Origin: Aphrophora alni
Taxonomy: Eukaryota > Arthropoda > Insecta > Hemiptera > Aphrophoridae
NCBI GenBank assembly: GCA_963513935.1
Contig: OY740774.1
Coordinates: forward strand, 28,353,949 to 28,417,948
Direction: 5' to 3'
Length of the DNA stretch: 64,000 bases
Within the stretch, counting starts at the first letter, position 1, and each line of letters begins with the position of its first letter. Below, piece after piece: positions 59,400 to 64,000 of the stretch. The notes under the pieces are model-generated. The model made no database searches and was not told the origin of the DNA. It saw only the letters and a list, made by a program, of their open reading frames with translations. A program made the translations under genes and the position numbers.

Positions 59400-59830
59400 C
59401 GATATTTGTCCCGATGCTGAATTTACTGTTCTTTTAATTTCACCAAGAGAATAGTATGTTGAAATAGCGCCAACAAATCCATTGTACCAGGCTTTATACA
59501 AAGTAAAATGTGCAATATTGGCGATGAAAATGTTTTATGGAGGAGAATCCTTTATCAGAACAAATATTTAGTGACACTGCAAATATATTGCGGAGGGAGA
59601 ACACAATTCCCTGGTATTTATGGGAAGCTAATGATCGACTTTTCCCCTCTTCCCGCACTTTGCCCCTTCTATCGTTTTAACGACTGCTATTAAAGTGAAG
59701 GATAATATGTGATTACTTTCATGTGTTTCAATATCACTTAAACTTGTTGGTATTGAAATAAATAATTTCTACTTGGATTAAGTAGAACCTTTACGTAGAT
59801 GAAGTGTGCTAAGATATTTTATTATGAAAT
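59400..59830 (+). repeat. Family B copy 4, first part
   Basis: Matches 49300-49650 ('aagagaatag', 'tagcgccaacaaatccattg', 'gtgcaatattggcgatg', 'ttttatggagg', 'ttggtattgaaataaat'). The continuation of the family appears only at about 61450, after non-LTR and family A material, as if the copy had been split. Confidence 0.5.
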
Positions 59831-59934
59831 AATGAGAGAGGTTTTAGGACGGTGATTTCAAACGCTGTTGAGTCGAAGTGGGTCTAGAAATGTTTGCAAC
59901 TTCTTAATCATCTGTCAAAAACAACAACAACTAT

Positions 59935-60190
59935 CTTGCTGTGGATGTTAAAGCATTATGAAATTCCAGGAAATGAAGGAGTAGTTGATCTTGCTAAAAT
60001 TCAGCTTCTGAACTATTGTTTAAAGTATTCAGTATATATTTTTAATATATTATAATCGTCTGCAAACAGGACAAAAAAATCACTCCTGGAGACACCATCC
60101 TGATCTTAGGCAATCCAAAAGTTTGATTACTTTGTCCTAGAAAAAATCTAAGCAACTTGCAATGCTTAGCAAAAAGAGGTGTGATCGGCT
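59935..60190 (+). pseudogene. Non-LTR retrotransposon RNase H/C-terminal relic (jockey/CR1-like)
   Basis: The plus strand reads WMLKHYEIPGNEGVVDLAK, which matches the RNase H signature W.PgHsgIpGNE.AD.LAK of I- and jockey-type elements. After a degenerate gap it reads DLRQSKSLITLS, stop, KKSKQLAMLSKK. This resembles the following 'RQsk..i...sr..l..l...ltGH' linker of the same ORFs. Several stops are present. A family A unit follows about 30 bp later in the same orientation. Confidence 0.45.
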
Positions 60191-60219
60191 CTCTGCCCTA
60201 CCATATTAAACACATAACA

Positions 60220-60412
60220 ATTTTGAGACTGATTTTCCCTTCAGGGATGTATTTATAGTATCTAATCACGGGTTAGATTCCTCTCTTTCATCAGGTCTCT
60301 CTTGAACAACTTTTGTTCTTTTCCGACTCTGACGTTATCCAAGATTAGAGGTGATTTTTCTCCCTTTTTTTAGGGCGATGATGACCGTAAGGTTTTTAGC
60401 CGATAAACAAGA
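60220..60412 (+). repeat. Family A dispersed repeat, copy 10, directly after the RNase H relic
   Basis: 'cccttcagggatgtatttat', 'gggttagattcctctctttc', 'atcaggtctctcttgaacaa', 'cttttgttcttttccgactc', 'tgacgttatccaagattaga', 'agggcgatgatgaccgtaag' and 'gtttttagcc'. Position and strand fit the 3' UTR of the preceding LINE relic. Confidence 0.7.
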
Positions 60413-60689
60413 AGGAAAAATAACTCTGAAAATTATTATGTATAAAAAAAAGTTATAAGTTGTAGTCAATGCCTTGCGGATATTTAACCAGAAAAATCAG
60501 CATTTGTAACCTCCAATTAAAAACAATTTGTTGGTTTTGTGTTGATGAGGATTTTACACTCTGTTTTAAAGCGATTATGACTGCTATATTTTTCATATTT
60601 AAACCATAAAAAAGAAAAAGTGGCATTTCAGGAGAGTCTCCTTTAGCAAGAATATTACAAACAAAATCCAACAATTAGCTATATAATTA

Positions 60690-61020
60690 TGTTCGACGAC
60701 CCAACTACCTCCCACACTAATCAAACTAAGGAAACTATTAGTATGGTCAGACCATTATTATAAAAGATTGACAATGAGCGAATACCGAAAACGTTACATC
60801 TCAAAGCAAGCAACCTTGGAGTAGGTTGCGAAAGAGATTGGAGGATGCAGTCGATACCAAGAACAGAAATGTGCTCAATGTACGGAACTAGAGGGACAGT
60901 TGTCCCGCAGTTGAAGAAATTGGAGGACGATCCATCAGTCAGCTCAGTGGTAGATTTGTGCTGTGGCGCCATAGGAAGATGCGAAAAAGAAGTTGCAACA
61001 TATCCACTTTAGATCGCGGT
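60690..61020 (-). pseudogene. Non-LTR reverse transcriptase C-terminal relic (CR1/jockey-like)
   Basis: On the minus strand an 83-codon frame gives LTDGSSSNFFNCGTTVP and VPYIEHISVLGID. A neighbouring frame continues SSNLFRNLLQG..., FSVFAHCQSF. This resembles the post-catalytic RT block 'l..v..i.iLGv.is....fr.hleg.ak.askkLgvl.r.r.yF' of CR1/jockey-like elements. A later VWEVVGSSN recalls '.HlWgGss'. The catalytic YADD is not visible. Its orientation is opposite to the RNase H relic, so these are two insertions or a rearranged one. Confidence 0.4.
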
Positions 61021-61369
61021 GACAGAAGGTAAAAATGTCTCAGATCCCATTATAACAGAACTGATATTACCCAATATTGCTGACAAGGTAATAACTGATC
61101 GTAATTAGAGAGTTTTCATGGGAAGTAAGTAGTAAGAAGATCGATAAGGTTTTGTATCTCCACTTCCAGGGGTAAGGTAGGAAAGTATCTAAGAGAAAAT
61201 AATTTTTTGATAAAGAATCAGGCACGTCCTCTCTAAAAATAGGGAAGAACGGAACACACTCTTGAAGAAACCAGGCTCACGTAATCGTGTAAAAAAATGA
61301 TGACGAGAATGCTTTGTCGATAAAAACGTATTAAAAGATGTTATGAGCCATTATGGTATCCACCCAATC

Positions 61370-61690
61370 TATGAACAGTTTAAAAGGCACTAGTAACTAC
61401 GAATATAAGAATAACCCACTCGATAGCTTTCGATTTAAGACCTTGACTCTGACGGGCTCTGTAATTGTGATGTCAAATTGTTTTGGAAGTCAAAGTTTAA
61501 ATGTTATGTTTAATTAATTAGAGGGTGACTAGGTCGGTACCACTGCATGTTAAATTACAAACCTTAATACGATTTTCACAAAATTTAACTTATAAGTTTA
61601 CTGACAAATGTTTGCAAAAAATATTTCAAATTATTCTTTTGAAAACTGCCATTGAATTTTTGTCTGAATAATAAATTTCGTTCACGAAAC
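61370..61690 (+). repeat. Family B copy 4, last part
   Basis: 'agggtgactaggtcggtacc', 'actgcatgttaaattac', 'cgattttcacaaaatttaac', 'tgccattgaatttttgtctg' follow the order at 50140-50290. Paired with 59400-59830 it makes one interrupted unit. Confidence 0.5.
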
Positions 61691-61844
61691 CGAAATATAC
61701 AATATAAGTGTTTATTTTAAAATACGAATACTCTAAGGTTTATTTTATTTATTTTCAGTTTATTCAAGAACAATAATCTTCTTTTACATGCGTCTAGGGA
61801 CATTGGTTTGAGTCATAAACCTTTACGTTGTACACACTTTTGAT

Positions 61845-61960
61845 GAGTTGGTTGGTTGTTGTATAGTATTGTATTTTTATTGTTGTGTAGGATTTGTATT
61901 GTATAGTATTACATTGCATTGTATATAGCATATTGTGTATATAACGTTTTCTCCGATTGT
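61845..61960. repeat. Low-complexity TTGTA/TATTG-rich tract
   Basis: Irregular repetition of 'ttgta', 'tattgtat' and 'tagtattg' units. The minus-strand 74-codon frame across it is a product of the repeat. Confidence 0.75.
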
Positions 61961-62284
61961 TATTGTAATTTATATTAAACACATTATATCTCAGTAAAAG
62001 ATTTACTATTATTAACAAATTCTACGGTCAATTTACTTTTACCCAAACAGTCCCTAAGTAAAGCTTTTAATATTCATTACAGCTTAAAACTTGCCTTCTC
62101 AATTGTCTAAATAAAAAGTCGCAGTCACAATGTAAACAATTCTATAAAGTTCGTATTAAATGTTCTAATACCTAAAACATTATAGGTCGAGTTTGGTGTC
62201 ATTTTTTATACTTTTTTATTAGATTTCAAATATACCTTTAAACATGTTAAATTATTATTCTGTTAAGAAAGTGTACCTTTGTAT

Positions 62285-62405
62285 AAACACAGCCAGTAGG
62301 TGACTCATCGCCTAGGCAGCGTACAGCTCAGGAGGACTCGGCGAGGGATTATAGGGGTGGCCTCAGGTAGTTCCGGCTCCACCCGCCAACCTGAACTTGA
62401 CAAAG
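62285..62405. other. Isolated GC-rich block
   Basis: About 115 bp, clearly GC-rich ('cctaggcagcgtacagctca', 'ggaggactcggcgaggga', 'ggtagttccggctccacccg') inside AT-rich DNA. No tRNA box pattern, ORF or repeat partner was seen in the window. Confidence 0.4.
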
Positions 62406-62704
62406 TATAGTCTCAATGACAATATTCCCCAGGCAAAACCTTCATGTCTATAATTGATTTCTGTAATTTTGTGTAAGTACAAGGGGATATTTTCCAGTAT
62501 TGCGTGGGCGTAAGACCAGAATAGAAATTTTTCTGGATCTTATCAATACATCTATTTATCTAACCAACAATGTTGGGGAGTTATATAGATTATAAACAGT
62601 AAACAAACTATCGCAGAAACTTCCACACACTCCCTTTCACAAAACAAAATACTAAGTACACCATTTTAATACATTTTAACATGTATAAGTTACCCATAAA
62701 GTCT

Positions 62705-62850
62705 AATGGTTATTCCGTGTGGTCAATACAGATCTCTTTGAAGTGGCAGTAAAGGTTGGTGCGCCAAGATTGTATCGAAGTTTGTACACCGAGTAAAGTA
62801 GAGCTATTCTTTCCCTTTGTGGCAAGTAAAGTGAAAACACTGTGCTTTGT
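62705..62850 (+). repeat. Family F dispersed repeat, copy 3 (fragment)
   Basis: 'cagatctctttgaagtggca', 'gtaaaggttggtgcgcca', 'tttgtggcaagtaaagtgaa' align with 58190-58300 ('cagatgtgtttgaaatagaa', 'ggcaagtaaagtcaa'). More diverged than the other two copies. Confidence 0.45.
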
Positions 62851-62859
62851 GTATCAATT

Positions 62860-64000
62860 ATTTATACAAGTATGTTTTACAAAATAAGAACATTGATATC
62901 TGTCATAGAGCGTATTTGGAAAAACTATAAGATATATAACGAGGTTGTCAGGTATAAAATTCGATTAGTTTTCACAGATTTTGCTTCTTTAACTTATAAA
63001 CATTGCAGTTACTTTGCTCACCACAGTCGAATAGTAATCAAACCGGGCTTGTTGGTTAAACGTTTCTTGTACTTATATATTGTGTAAAACTGAGTTATAG
63101 GTGGACTTTATACGTGAGTAGTCTATCCTCAAAATATATCAGATTCTTTCTCTTGAACACTAGTGTATGGTAGTCCCAAAACCTCATCGATTTTCTTACA
63201 AATTCCCGGACAAACTCTATAAATCTAACCACCATCTAGTACTAAATATCCACAACAATGTTTTAACCCAAGACGAGATTATTCAAACTAATTCGGAAAA
63301 TTATGTTCGAAATGCTATTTTAAAAATTAAATCAATATGAATATATAAAATATAACTAGCAACCATCATTGTATCTCCGAAATCGCGTGACATAGGAAGT
63401 GAAGTTGAAATTTCACACAAAGCTGTTCTTAGGTCTGGGTACTTTCTAAGAAAGGGTTTTGAAAAATGATCTCTTATGAGAGGTCAAAATCAAAATTACT
63501 GTTTCTCTCTCCTTCGTGAATTCCTAGAAAGTTCAAATTCGCCAAGGTTGTACAACAAGTTGTAGTTAGATACAACATATACTCCCCATTCATTACTACG
63601 CCACACAACTTGAAATTCCTGACGATGGTTCCTCTTCAGTTCTATATATTTTTACGAAGAAAGGTATTATTAAAATTGTTGTCTCTAAGAGGATTAAATA
63701 TAGGTTAAACCTAAATCACTTTTTTCTCTCCCACTTTGTAAAATTGCAAGAAGGTTGAAATTTTTAATATCTATTGACAAAGACATACATTTTTAAATAC
63801 CTAACATAAATCATTTTGAAAAAAAAATTTATAATTGCAAAAACGAAAATACAATAATGATTGATTTAGTATAGTGCTTCGTGGTTTAGTTTAATAATTT
63901 ATCGAACATTATTTTTGTAGTTTATACCGTATTGAAGCACATGTATATCTAGTATACATTTTGGTTTATTTTAACAATCTTTAAAACGATATTACTTTCA
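62860..64000. other. Non-coding stretch, nothing recognised
   Basis: AT-rich to the end of the window. No element, tandem repeat or credible coding region was seen. Confidence 0.45.

Overview
The window reads as nuclear DNA from an arthropod, most likely an insect. It is strongly AT-rich and full of A/T microsatellites. It has no compact gene array and no ORF that looks like an intact gene. It carries short runs of the insect telomere-type pentamer (CCTAA/TTAGG) and decayed pieces of transposons common in insects: R1-like and jockey/CR1-like non-LTR retrotransposons, a Tc1/mariner-like transposase and Penelope-like repeats. A hemipteroid insect is a guess only. No rRNA, tRNA, CRISPR array or prokaryotic operon was found. 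The stretch is best described as intergenic or long-intron DNA built from layers of old transposable elements (TEs).

Layout. 1-6.4 kb: two whole-element palindromes (about 0.97-1.77 and 3.34-4.20 kb). 6.4-8.7 kb: a minus-strand R1-type reverse transcriptase relic, a LINE-tail-like piece, and the first copy of a dispersed 3'-anchored repeat (here 'family A'). 10.9-14 kb: a 240-bp inverted-repeat element, a GC-richer block and a Penelope-like repeat. 14.7-15.1 kb: a 120-bp minisatellite. 17.4-18.3 kb: a reverse copy of 'family B' and a fold-back repeat with a hammerhead-like core. 19.7-26.2 kb: a transposon family with very long inverted arms, present as an inverted pair plus a third arm that carries nested insertions. 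29-32.4 kb: family B, a 652-bp element with 86-bp inverted ends and repeated subterminal motifs, family A, and a solitary monomer of the later satellite. 32.9-38 kb: related dispersed repeats ('family E'), a hAT-like element inserted cleanly inside a family A copy, and more family A. 41.8-46.5 kb: a 305-bp direct duplication next to a Penelope-like repeat, families E and D, a CT-rich block, and a dimeric 87+85 bp satellite. 47.2-53.7 kb: a 630-bp long-inverted-repeat element, a 25-bp GC-box repeat, and families B, F and J. 56.4-61.7 kb: a mariner-like transposase relic, family F, and a family B copy apparently split by non-LTR relics.

How the parts relate. No host pathway is encoded. The information is in nesting order and family structure: hAT into family A; a Penelope-like fold-back into a long-arm transposon; LINE and family A sequence between the two halves of a family B copy; and a satellite that seems to have grown from a segment found once in a dispersed repeat. 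Host-gene candidates are limited to one possible 30-nt microexon near 36.95 kb and one unrecognised 79-codon open stretch near 39.0 kb, both weak. All family names (A, B, C, D, E, F, J) are local labels from comparisons by eye within this window; percentages and database identities were not computed.
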